This document shows, piece by piece, positions 1-5,186 of a stretch of DNA of 5,533 bases. This DNA comes from a bacterium (GTDB lineage: Bacteria > Sumerlaeota > Sumerlaeia > MVZB01). The notes beneath the pieces were generated by a model that saw only the letters and a list, made by a program, of their open reading frames with translations, had not been told where the DNA came from and searched no databases. The first letter of the stretch is position 1, and every line of letters begins with the position of its first letter. The DNA is taken from NCBI GenBank assembly GCA_023480605.1, contig JAMCWS010000022.1:1-5533 (forward strand), given 5' to 3'. The translations under genes were made by a program, and so were the position numbers.

Positions 1-57
1 TCCCCTGATCTTCAACAAATTATGATCCCATGTGGGCGCAAATGCAAACGAATAGAA

Positions 58-87
58 GCTGACATAGGGGTCTGTATTTTTGTCAGC
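58..87 (+). repeat. Inverted repeat, possible weak terminator
   Basis: GCTGACA at 58-64 is exactly complementary to TGTCAGC at 81-87, with a 16-base loop. Five Ts follow about ten bases later on the plus strand (95-100 region). It resembles a weak intrinsic terminator for rightward transcription entering the window. The loop is long, the stem short and the T-run displaced, so this is tentative. Confidence 0.25.
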
Positions 88-212
88 CAATCCTTTTTCA
101 GCCTGCTGGCGGCTCGGTTCCTTCCTCGATCAATTCAGGATTACCCTCTGGTTCACATCTCCTGTCAGGATTCCGCCATTTCGCAACTCATTCACCAAGC
201 CGAACCAAGGCT

Positions 213-256
213 AAAAAAAAAGATCCCCGGCCTGGCGGCGCCCGGTCGGGGGAATC
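213..256 (-). terminator. Intrinsic terminator of the tRNA-Leu transcript
   Basis: Read on the minus strand, an imperfect GC-rich hairpin begins GATTCCC and closes with GGGGATC (222-256). It is followed at once by nine consecutive Ts (the A-run at 213-221 on the plus strand). GC-rich stem plus U-tract is the standard rho-independent terminator. It lies about 120 bases beyond the 3' end of the leftward tRNA-Leu gene, the only leftward gene reaching it, so it most likely ends that transcript. The stem has internal bulges, so its exact pairing is uncertain. Confidence 0.7.
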
Positions 257-379
257 TCAGAGCACGAAAAACCGATGCGGCGTTAATAGAGCAAACGTGC
301 ACCGTTTACAGCCATATTGCAGCCTTTCATACACAAATGAACATTTTGTAAATAGGGCCTATCTCCAACAGAATCAGCG

Positions 380-464
380 TGGTGCGGACGGGGGGACTCG
401 AACCCCCACTTCTTTCGAAACTGGAACCTAAATCCAGCGCGTCTGCCAGTTCCGCCACGTCCGC
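380..464 (-). tRNA. tRNA-Leu(UAG)
   Basis: This is a class II tRNA read on the minus strand. The acceptor stem GCGGACG (464 down to 458) pairs with CGTCCGC (390 down to 384), followed by discriminator A at 383 and a genomically encoded CCA at 382-380. The D-loop region contains GGCAGAC. The anticodon stem CTGGA/TCCAG encloses the loop TTTAGGT, giving anticodon UAG (plus-strand CTA at 428-430), which reads CUA and probably other CUN leucine codons. A variable arm of about 13 bases and a T-arm with five G-C pairs around TTCGAGT complete the molecule. Acceptor, anticodon and T stems all pair without mismatch. The gene has its own promoter (480-507) and terminator (213-256), so it looks like a monocistronic unit with a trailer of about 120 nucleotides removed during 3' processing. 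Confidence 0.97.
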
Positions 465-479
465 ACGTGACCATGGCCG

Positions 480-507
480 AGGATAGCAGAGACGGGAGGC
501 CGGTCAA
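480..507 (-). promoter_or_regulatory. Sigma70-type promoter for tRNA-Leu
   Basis: On the minus strand, TTGACC (507-502) is followed by a 16-base spacer and TATCCT (485-480). This is a near-consensus -35 element and a four-of-six match to the -10 element. The expected start of transcription falls around 473, leaving a 5' leader of about nine bases before the mature tRNA end at 464, which suits RNase P processing. Position and orientation match the tRNA gene exactly. Confidence 0.7.
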
Positions 508-562
508 GATGAACCTGCATGAGATCGAGATGGGGTGCGTCGCCGTGCGCCGTGATTGAGTT

Positions 563-588
563 GGCCGGCGCCGGTCAACCGGCCGGCC
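563..588 (-). terminator. GC-rich hairpin after the PAS gene pair
   Basis: GGCCGG (563-568) pairs with CCGGCC (583-588), and CCGG (571-574) pairs with CCGG (579-582) around a TCAA loop. This gives a 10-base-pair stem with a two-base bulge, placed 25 bases past the stop codon of the downstream PAS gene. There is no T-run on either side, so it is not a classical intrinsic terminator. It could protect the mRNA end, act with Rho, or be an incidental palindrome in GC-rich DNA. Confidence 0.3.
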
Positions 589-612
589 CGCCGGGGGGTG
601 CGGCGTCCGTCC

Positions 613-1125
613 TTATCCTGCGTTCGTCCTTACGTCGTTGACAATTCGCAGCAGAACGTAGGCGCCGGCTTTCTCGGCGGATATGCGCAAGAGCATTCGG
701 TGGATGCCGCGGGGCGTTTCCACGTCCAGGTGGGCGGGGGTGTCGACGACGGCCCGGCCGGTGGCCCACGTCTGCACGACGGCCGTGCGTACCGGACAGT
801 TGGGGCAAAACGGCGTGTAACCGCATCCCTCGGGCAGCCGGGCGTGCACGCATTCCATGACGTTGCCGCACATTCGCCATTCGATTTCGGGCAATTCCTT
901 GCCGGACAGGCGCCGCGCGGCGATGTTGGCCGTTATCACGCATCCGTCCTTATCGACGATCAGGATCGGGACGTTGAGCCGGTCCAGGAACCCGCCGGCG
1001 GGTTGCGGATATCGACTCAGGACTTTCTTCAGGCAATCGTCGCACATGCCGTGGGTGATCGGACGGCCGGCTTCATCGTCGTCCGATTTCATTTTCGCGC
1101 CGCACCAGGCGCAGATTTTCGTCAT
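613..1125 (-). CDS. Small Cys-rich stand-alone PAS protein (downstream paralogue)
   Basis: A 170-residue protein, probably cytoplasmic: no signal peptide or membrane segment is visible. Residues 1-35 carry a zinc-ribbon-like cluster: CAWC (C5, C8), then ITHGMCDDC (H25, C28, C31). This resembles a compact form of the C-x2-C...HGICPxC segment known from PAS kinases and response regulators. Residues about 45-165 read as a PAS fold: the VPILIVDKDG strand, the TAN-x2-AR-x2-SG helix, and C-terminal strands ending in YVLLRIV. Within it is a second cluster, ECVHARLPEGCG then CPNC (C92, H94, C101, C107, C110). There is no kinase, HD, GGDEF or DNA-binding domain, so any output must go through a partner. 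The start is fixed by AAGGA at 1139-1135, nine bases upstream, and by matching the paralogue's MIAICAWCG. It lies 81 bases downstream of that paralogue, likely in one operon. Ligand and function are unknown; a metal- or redox-linked sensor is inference. Confidence 0.85.
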   Translation of the reverse strand: MTKICAWCGAKMKSDDDEAGRPITHGMCDDCLKKVLSRYPQPAGGFLDRLNVPILIVDKDGCVITANIAARRLSGKELPEIEWRMCGNVMECVHARLPEGCGYTPFCPNCPVRTAVVQTWATGRAVVDTPAHLDVETPRGIHRMLLRISAEKAGAYVLLRIVNDVRTNAG

Positions 1126-1134
1126 GATCGGTTG

Positions 1135-1148
1135 TCCTTCACGGAAGG
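1135..1148 (-). promoter_or_regulatory. Ribosome binding site within a small hairpin
   Basis: On the minus strand, AAGGA (1139-1135) sits nine bases before the ATG at 1125 and decides the start of the downstream PAS gene. The same bases form the 3' arm of a perfect five-pair hairpin CCTTC-CGT-GAAGG (1148-1136), which could partly mask the site. The rest of the 81-base gap holds another inverted repeat, GGATCG/CGATCC at 1157-1162 and 1177-1182, with no obvious promoter. Confidence 0.5.
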
Positions 1149-1206
1149 TGCGGGGCGGATCGGACCGGCGGCGGAACGATCCAGCCGCGCCCTGCGAAAC
1201 GCGACA

Positions 1207-1749
1207 TCAGGGCACGGCGGGCGGATCCGCCTCCGGCGCATCGGCCGGTTCGACTTCGTCGATGCGCAGTAGAACGAATTCGTTGACCTTTTCGGTCGTG
1301 ATCCGAAAGCGAATCCGCCTCGCCCCCGAACGGGTCGCGATGTCGGGGTAGGTGGGGACGCCCATCCGGCTGACGCCGGTGGCAAACGTTTCCGTGACGG
1401 TCCGCCGAATCGCGCAACCGCGGCAGTGGATGGTCTGGCCGCAGCCCTCGGGCGTGCGGGCATGAACGCACTCGATCACGTCGCCCCCGCGGCGGCCTTC
1501 GATCTCCGGCAGCTCCTTGCCGAGTAAGGCGCGAGCCCTCCGGTTGGCCGTCAGGACCGTCACGCCCGGTTCCAGCAGCAGGATGGGCACGGGCAAATGA
1601 TCGAGGAAATCGCGGAACGATTGGGTGTAATTGGCGATCAGCTTACGATGGCAGGAGTCGCACAAGCCATGCGTGATTGGCCCTCGACCGCCGCCGTCGG
1701 CGCCGATCGTCCCCATATCAAAGCCGCACCAGGCGCAGATAGCTATCAT
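1207..1749 (-). CDS. Small Cys-rich stand-alone PAS protein (upstream paralogue)
   Basis: A 180-residue paralogue of the next gene leftward, with roughly half of aligned residues identical by eye and every Cys/His of both clusters conserved. The N-terminal cluster is CAWC (C5, C8) plus ITHGLCDSC (H27, C30, C33). A PAS core follows from about residue 45, with PVPILLLEPG and TANRRARALLG. Inside it is the second cluster C94-x-H96, C103, C109-x2-C112, then strands RRIRFRITTEKVNEFVLLRID. The last 15 residues are an acidic, proline-rich tail absent from the other copy. The frame is open far upstream to 2175, but the ATG at 1749 is chosen because it aligns with the paralogue's start and the upstream extension looks non-coding. 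No strong Shine-Dalgarno precedes it. An 18-base stretch encoding ICAWCG is identical in both genes (1723-1740 and 1099-1116). No output domain is present. The family's function is not known to me; a metal, Fe-S or redox-responsive sensor is inference. Confidence 0.85.
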   Translation of the reverse strand: MIAICAWCGFDMGTIGADGGGRGPITHGLCDSCHRKLIANYTQSFRDFLDHLPVPILLLEPGVTVLTANRRARALLGKELPEIEGRRGGDVIECVHARTPEGCGQTIHCRGCAIRRTVTETFATGVSRMGVPTYPDIATRSGARRIRFRITTEKVNEFVLLRIDEVEPADAPEADPPAVP

Positions 1750-1906
1750 GGGTGCGAGTCTTTCGCTCGGTCGAATCGCGAAATCCAAAGCGGGAGCAAA
1801 TGACCCACAGGGCGGAATGGCGGGGGAATTGGCTGCTGAAACGCAAGACGTCGCCGTTGTCCGGGTACCGCCGGGTGGGATCATCACCCCTACACTGGCG
1901 GCCGCG

Positions 1907-1935
1907 ATTATGCGCGAAATCCGGCGCCGTGTAAA
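1907..1935 (-). promoter_or_regulatory. Sigma70-type promoter for the PAS gene pair
   Basis: On the minus strand, TTTACA (1935-1930), a 17-base spacer and CATAAT (1912-1907) each match the bacterial consensus hexamers at five of six positions with ideal spacing. Transcription would begin near 1900 and run leftward through both PAS genes. The resulting leader of about 150 bases before the ATG at 1749 is long, which leaves room for control in the RNA, but no known riboswitch class was recognised there. Confidence 0.6.
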
Positions 1936-1995
1936 GATCCGCGTCATGTCCGGCCCGTGCGTCAGGGAAAATCCGACGGGCGGCCGTCCCGCAAT

Positions 1996-2013
1996 CCGGC
2001 CGGACACGGCCGG
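1996..2013. repeat. Interrupted GC palindrome upstream of argD promoter
   Basis: CCGGCCG (1996-2002) and its exact reverse complement CGGCCGG (2007-2013) flank GACA. The 18-base site ends 26 bases before the argD -35 hexamer, a usual place for an activator or repressor. It does not match the AT-rich ARG box. A related GC palindrome lies at 563-588, so it may just reflect GC-rich intergenic DNA. Confidence 0.3.
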
Positions 2014-2039
2014 CCGTATAATTTGTCGTGCGGTCTTTC

Positions 2040-2067
2040 TTGACGGGAACGCCGTTTTACGTATAAT
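2040..2067 (+). promoter_or_regulatory. Strong sigma70-type promoter for argD-argF
   Basis: TTGACG (2040-2045), a 16-base spacer and a perfect TATAAT (2062-2067) form a near-consensus promoter facing argD. The expected start lies around 2071-2075, where the sequence reads AAAAC followed by eight Ts (2073-2080). The untranslated leader is therefore about 45 bases and starts in or next to a homopolymer tract. An earlier TATAAT at 2017-2022 has no matching -35 element. Confidence 0.8.
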
Positions 2068-2106
2068 AAAACTTTTTTTTCCGGCTCCAAGACCACAACG
2101 AAAGAG

Positions 2107-2113
2107 AGGAGAG
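2107..2113 (+). promoter_or_regulatory. argD ribosome binding site
   Basis: AGGAG at 2107-2111, within a longer purine run GAGAGGAGAG, sits eight bases before the ATG at 2120 and fixes that start over the much longer open frame beginning at 1631. GAGCCG at 2111-2116 can pair with CGGCTC at 2082-2087 in the leader, which would bring part of the site into a six-pair stem. Confidence 0.8.
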
Positions 2114-2119
2114 CCGCTC

Positions 2120-3364
2120 ATGACGCCATCGTTTTCCAAGGATCCGTATCCGGTCGGCCTGCCGCGCCTCGACAACGCCGGATGGCGCGCCGAATACGAA
2201 AAAGTCTACACGCCCAATTACGGGACGCGACGCCTCGCTTTCGTGCGCGGCGAGGGATCCTGGGTCTGGGACGCCGGCGGCAAGCGCTACCTCGATTTCC
2301 TGACCGGCATCAGCGTTTGCAGCCTGGGCCATTGCCATCCGCGCATCACGCGGGCGATCCAGGAACAGGCCGCGACGCTCGTTCATTGCTCGAACCTCTA
2401 TTACATCCCGGTGCAGGTCGAGCTGGCCAGGCTGCTGGTGAGCCACAGTTTTGCCGACCGGGTGTTCTTCGGCAATTCGGGAGCCGAGGCCAACGAGGCG
2501 GCCATCAAGATCGCCCGGCGCTGGATGCGCGAGAACCGCGGTCCGGGCCGTCACGGGATCATCACGTTGGAAGAATCCTTCCACGGCCGGACACTGGCCA
2601 CACTCACGGCCACCGGCCAAAAAAAAGTACAGGTCAATTTCGACCCGCTGCTCGAGGGCTTCAAATACGCCCGCTTTGACGACCTGGATAGCGTTCGTGC
2701 CATGGCGGACGAACACACCGGCGCCGTCATGGTCGAGCCGATCCTCGGCGAAGGGGGCATCCGCCCGCTGAGCCGCGCCTTCGTCGAAGGGATTCGCCGT
2801 CTGTGCGACGAACGCGGCATGCTGCTCATCTTCGACGAGGTCCAGACGGGCCTGGGCCGCACCGGCACGCTGTGGGGATACGAATATTACGGCGTCACGC
2901 CCGACATCATGACGATCGCCAAGAGCCTGGGCGGCGGGCTGGCCATGGGCGCCATGCTTTGCACCGACGCCGTCGGGCAGGCCTTCGCCCCCGGCTCGCA
3001 CGGCTCGACGATGGGCGGCAACGCCCTGACCTCGGCCGCGGCCCACGCCTATGTGAGCGAACTGATCGAAGGCAACTGGCCGGCGCGCGCCGCCGAAACG
3101 GGCCAATACCTGACCCAGCGGCTGGCCCGGGCGATCGAGCCCAGCCGCCTCGTGCGCGAGATCCGTGGGCGGGGACTGATGATCGGCGTCGAACTGACCG
3201 AGGGCGCCCCCGACGTGCTGCTCGCCTGCGAGGAGGCCGGATTGCTCGTCAACGTCACGGCCAGCCAGACCGTGCGCCTGCTGCCGCCCCTCAACACCAC
3301 ACGCGAGGAGGTTGACCAGGCCGTCGACATCCTCAGCGCCGCGATCCTCAAGCAGGAGGTGTGA
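2120..3364 (+). CDS. argD: Acetylornithine aminotransferase
   Basis: A 414-residue cytoplasmic PLP enzyme (class III, fold type I aminotransferase). It converts N-acetylglutamate semialdehyde to N2-acetylornithine using glutamate as amino donor in arginine synthesis; some homologues also act on succinyldiaminopimelate. Visible family features are CSLGHCHPRI near 70-80, SNLYY near 94, the phosphate-binding GNSGAEANEAAIKIAR from residue 118, FHGRT at 154-158 stacking on PLP, FDEVQTGLGRTG with D239 contacting the pyridine nitrogen, the Schiff-base lysine K268 in AKSLGGGLAMGAM, and HGSTMGGN with T297. Length fits the family (about 400), with roughly 20 extra N-terminal residues. The start at 2120 has a clear Shine-Dalgarno; the frame upstream to 1631 is not homologous. 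GabT, RocD or putrescine aminotransferases share this fold, but the overall sequence and an adjacent argF favour ArgD. It is the first gene of the unit driven from 2040-2067, and argF follows five bases after its stop. Confidence 0.95.
   Translation: MTPSFSKDPYPVGLPRLDNAGWRAEYEKVYTPNYGTRRLAFVRGEGSWVWDAGGKRYLDFLTGISVCSLGHCHPRITRAIQEQAATLVHCSNLYYIPVQVELARLLVSHSFADRVFFGNSGAEANEAAIKIARRWMRENRGPGRHGIITLEESFHGRTLATLTATGQKKVQVNFDPLLEGFKYARFDDLDSVRAMADEHTGAVMVEPILGEGGIRPLSRAFVEGIRRLCDERGMLLIFDEVQTGLGRTGTLWGYEYYGVTPDIMTIAKSLGGGLAMGAMLCTDAVGQAFAPGSHGSTMGGNALTSAAAHAYVSELIEGNWPARAAETGQYLTQRLARAIEPSRLVREIRGRGLMIGVELTEGAPDVLLACEEAGLLVNVTASQTVRLLPPLNTTREEVDQAVDILSAAILKQEV
3354..3359 (+). promoter_or_regulatory. 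argF ribosome binding site inside argD
   Basis: AGGAGG lies within the last codons of argD, ten bases before ATG 3370. A GTG at 3361, overlapping the argD stop codon, is only one base away from it and too close to be served. The site therefore favours the ATG at 3370 and suggests translational coupling of argF to argD. Confidence 0.7.
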
Positions 3365-3369
3365 ACGCC

Positions 3370-4317
3370 ATGAGCCCGATCCACCAACACAAACGCGACC
3401 TGCGGACCGCCGCCGACCTCGACCGCGACGCCATCGACGCCATCCTGGAGCGTTCGCTGCGGATGAAGGAGGGCCTGCGCCGGGGCGGTCACGAACCACA
3501 CCTGGCCGGCAAGTCGCTGGCGATGATTTTCGAGAAGCCGTCGCTGCGTACGCGCTGCACGTTCGAGATCGGCATGTTCCAGCTCGGCGGCCACGCCGTC
3601 TACCTGGGCGCCGCGGAGATCGGCCTTGGCAAGCGCGAGTCGATCCATGACGTCGGCCGCAACCTGGAGCGCTGGTTCGACCTGGTGACCGCCCGCACGT
3701 TCGCCCAGGCCACCGTCGACGGCCTCGCCGAGCATTGCCGCATTCCCGTCATCAACGCCCTTTCCGACGCCGAGCACCCCTGCCAGGCGATGGCCGACGT
3801 GATGACGCTTCGCGAAAAGGTCGGTGACCTGAAAGGTTTTAATCTGACCTACATCGGCGACGGCAACAACATCTGCCACTCGCTGATGATCATCGGCGCG
3901 CGGCTCGGGATGAACGTGACGGTCAGTTCGCCCGAAGGCTATGAGCCCGGCGCGGCGGCGGCGCGCCTGGCGGCCGCGGAGGCCGCCCGCCACGGCGGGT
4001 CGTATCGTTTCGAGCGCGACCCGCGCGCCGCCGTCGAGCGGGCCCAGGCCGTCTACACCGACGTCTGGGCCAGCATGGGCCAGGAGCATGAGGCCGAGGC
4101 GCGCGCCAAGCTTTTCGCCCCCTGGCAGGTGAGCGCCGCGCTCATGGCCGCCGCCCCGGCAGGCGCCTTCGTCATGCACGACCTCCCCGCCCACCGCGGC
4201 GAGGAAATCACCGACGAGGTGCTCGACAGCCCGGCCTCGATCGTCTTCGACCAGGCCGAAAACCGCCTCCACGCGCAGAAGGGGATCATGGTGTATCTCT
4301 GGGAAGCGCGCCGGTAA
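3370..4317 (+). CDS. argF: Ornithine carbamoyltransferase
   Basis: A 315-residue enzyme that transfers the carbamoyl group from carbamoyl phosphate to ornithine, giving citrulline; cytoplasmic and usually a trimer. The N-terminal domain carries the carbamoyl-phosphate loop FEKPSLRTR (S58, R60, T61, R62). The middle has NALSDAEHPCQ with H136-P-C138-Q139. The ornithine domain shows YIGDGNNICHSL near 160-170, TDVWASMGQE (D231 to E239) and HDLPAHRGEE from H270, followed by the C-terminal AENRLHAQKGIM helix. Two departures from the textbook motifs stand out: SLRTR for STRTR, and Asp271 where the ornithine-binding Cys of HCLP normally sits. Full length and the other motifs argue for a working enzyme. 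N-acetyl- or N-succinylornithine carbamoyltransferase is an alternative, since SLRTR also occurs in those, but SMGQE and the overall alignment favour true OTC. The ATG at 3370 is preferred over the overlapping GTG at 3361 because of the ribosome binding site. Second gene of the argD unit. Confidence 0.93.
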   Translation: MSPIHQHKRDLRTAADLDRDAIDAILERSLRMKEGLRRGGHEPHLAGKSLAMIFEKPSLRTRCTFEIGMFQLGGHAVYLGAAEIGLGKRESIHDVGRNLERWFDLVTARTFAQATVDGLAEHCRIPVINALSDAEHPCQAMADVMTLREKVGDLKGFNLTYIGDGNNICHSLMIIGARLGMNVTVSSPEGYEPGAAAARLAAAEAARHGGSYRFERDPRAAVERAQAVYTDVWASMGQEHEAEARAKLFAPWQVSAALMAAAPAGAFVMHDLPAHRGEEITDEVLDSPASIVFDQAENRLHAQKGIMVYLWEARR

Positions 4318-4334
4318 AAGGTCTCGCCTAAATA

Positions 4335-5186
4335 ATGAATCCGACTGAAATAAAAGAAAACTGGGCGCGGAGGCTGCGCGAATTCCTTCCCGAATACATT
4401 GATGGTTGCGCGGCGCTTCGGACGGCAATCCCCGAGGCGTCGATTGTCTTTCATGGGTCCACAACTCTGGGGGTCGACGATCCGTACTCGGATCTTGACA
4501 TATGGATGCTGGCGCCGTCGCACAAGATCGAGCAGGCTGACGCCCTGTCGACCACAAGGTTCTTCGAATTCAAGCTGGATGGCAAACCGGGCCATCTGAA
4601 CCTGGAATCACGCGAGGATTTCGCGTGCCGGGTGGGCGAGTGCGACATGCAACTGATGGCGGAACTGCGGCCATGCGAGGTTCTCCTGGACACCGACGGA
4701 TTCGCCTCGGAATTGGCGTCGCGTGCGAGGCAACCGATGTCCGACGCCGTGCGCCGGGCATGGTTTTGCTACCACTACGTCGAAATGCGCAGCGAACACC
4801 GCGCCTGCGACAATCCCATCGAGCGCCGGGACGGGCTGGCCCTTCTGCAAGCCCTCGTACCCGCCATCGGCCACGCCTTGCGCGCCGCGATGGTGCTCGA
4901 CGGCGAACCCTATCCCTACGGCAAATGGCTCGGTCGCGCCGCCGCGGCGACGCCCACCGGCCGCCTCGTCGCGGCCAAGGCCGACGAAATCCTGGCCCTT
5001 CTCGGCACCGATGCCCTGCGGTTGCCTGGTCCGGAAAAGCAGCACCCGCTGAGCCTCAAGCTGCGCGAGATCCGCGCCCTCCTCATCGCAGCCGCCCGCG
5101 CGGCCGGCATTGACGAGCCCTGGTTGACCTCATGGTGGCTGTACATGACCAAGGCGCGAGAGGGCGTGCGGGCGACGCGATGGTAA
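4335..5186 (+). CDS. Nucleotidyltransferase-fold protein
   Basis: A 283-residue soluble protein of the DNA polymerase beta nucleotidyltransferase superfamily. The signature is HGSTTLGVDDPYSDLDIWM: G41-S42 and the metal-binding pair D53 and D55. A strand HLNLE at 87-91 is where the third carboxylate would lie, with E91 the likely candidate. Residues about 130-283 are mostly helical and contain YPYGKWLGRAAAATPTG (193-209), reminiscent of the PY-x-KW segment in DUF4037-type and aminoglycoside-nucleotidyltransferase-like proteins. Such enzymes move an NMP from NTP to a small molecule, RNA or protein; the substrate here cannot be read from sequence. It begins 17 bases after argF with only a weak AAAAGG, 13 bases from the ATG, so it is probably co-transcribed but less efficiently translated. 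The 5' part looks less GC-rich than argD and argF, hinting at separate origin. It is not a known arginine gene. Confidence 0.82.
   Translation: MNPTEIKENWARRLREFLPEYIDGCAALRTAIPEASIVFHGSTTLGVDDPYSDLDIWMLAPSHKIEQADALSTTRFFEFKLDGKPGHLNLESREDFACRVGECDMQLMAELRPCEVLLDTDGFASELASRARQPMSDAVRRAWFCYHYVEMRSEHRACDNPIERRDGLALLQALVPAIGHALRAAMVLDGEPYPYGKWLGRAAAATPTGRLVAAKADEILALLGTDALRLPGPEKQHPLSLKLREIRALLIAAARAAGIDEPWLTSWWLYMTKAREGVRATRW

Larger units (their letters stand above)
1..379. other. Non-coding stretch left of the tRNA gene
   Basis: No convincing protein gene is visible here. The only long open frame (22-351, plus strand) encodes a low-complexity-like 109-residue product with no recognisable motif and no ribosome binding site, and it runs across the tRNA terminator. 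Base composition is visibly richer in A and T than the rest of the window. Contents that can be named are the tRNA trailer (257-379), the terminator hairpin with its nine-base A/T run (213-256), and a perfect 7-base inverted repeat GCTGACA/TGTCAGC at 58-64 and 81-87. That repeat is followed on the plus strand by a short CTTTTTC, so it could be a weak terminator for a gene entering from the left. No such gene is seen. Confidence 0.6.
1750..2119. other. Divergent intergenic region between PAS pair and argD
   Basis: This 370-base gap between divergent genes contains no convincing coding sequence. Frames crossing it are upstream extensions of argD or of the PAS gene, or antisense, with no ribosome binding sites. 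It holds a leftward promoter (1907-1935), a rightward promoter (2040-2067), a GC-rich interrupted palindrome (1996-2013) and the argD ribosome binding site. The leftward transcript would have an untranslated leader of about 150 bases, the rightward one about 45. No sequence resembling an ARG box (the ArgR operator, TGAAT-N4-ATTCA type) was found by eye. Confidence 0.6.

Noticed and set aside
22..351. 109-residue plus-strand open frame
   Set aside because: No ribosome site and no recognisable motif, and it overlaps the antisense tRNA terminator and trailer; coding is not supported.
473..559. 28-codon plus-strand frame starting MAEDSRDG
   Set aside because: No Shine-Dalgarno, overlaps the tRNA-Leu promoter on the other strand, and no family resemblance.
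556..1272. 238-residue frame antisense to the PAS genes
   Set aside because: Typical GC-rich shadow frame; the minus-strand PAS reading has clear domains and motifs.
2017..2022. Second TATAAT upstream of argD
   Set aside because: No -35-like hexamer lies 15-19 bases upstream; the promoter at 2040-2067 is far better.
1631..2119. 163-codon upstream extension of argD
   Set aside because: Crosses the PAS gene and both promoters, is not homologous to aminotransferases, and a good ribosome site marks the ATG at 2120.
1750..2119. ARG box or T-box/riboswitch in the argD leader
   Set aside because: No TGAAT-N4-ATTCA-like sequence seen, and the leader of about 45 bases is too short for a known riboswitch.
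1750..2175. N-terminal extension of the upstream PAS protein
   Set aside because: The paralogue aligns only from MIAICAWCG, and the extension crosses the argD start and both promoters.
3361..3369. GTG start for argF overlapping the argD stop codon
   Set aside because: AGGAGG ends only one base before this GTG; the ATG at 3370 has workable spacing of ten bases.
2057..3499. 480-residue minus-strand frame over argD
   Set aside because: Shadow of argD: the plus-strand reading carries every aminotransferase motif, and the minus product is Gly/Ala/Arg-rich with no domain.
3049..4557. 502-residue minus-strand frame over argF
   Set aside because: Shadow frame opposite argD, argF and the start of the nucleotidyltransferase; no domain recognised.
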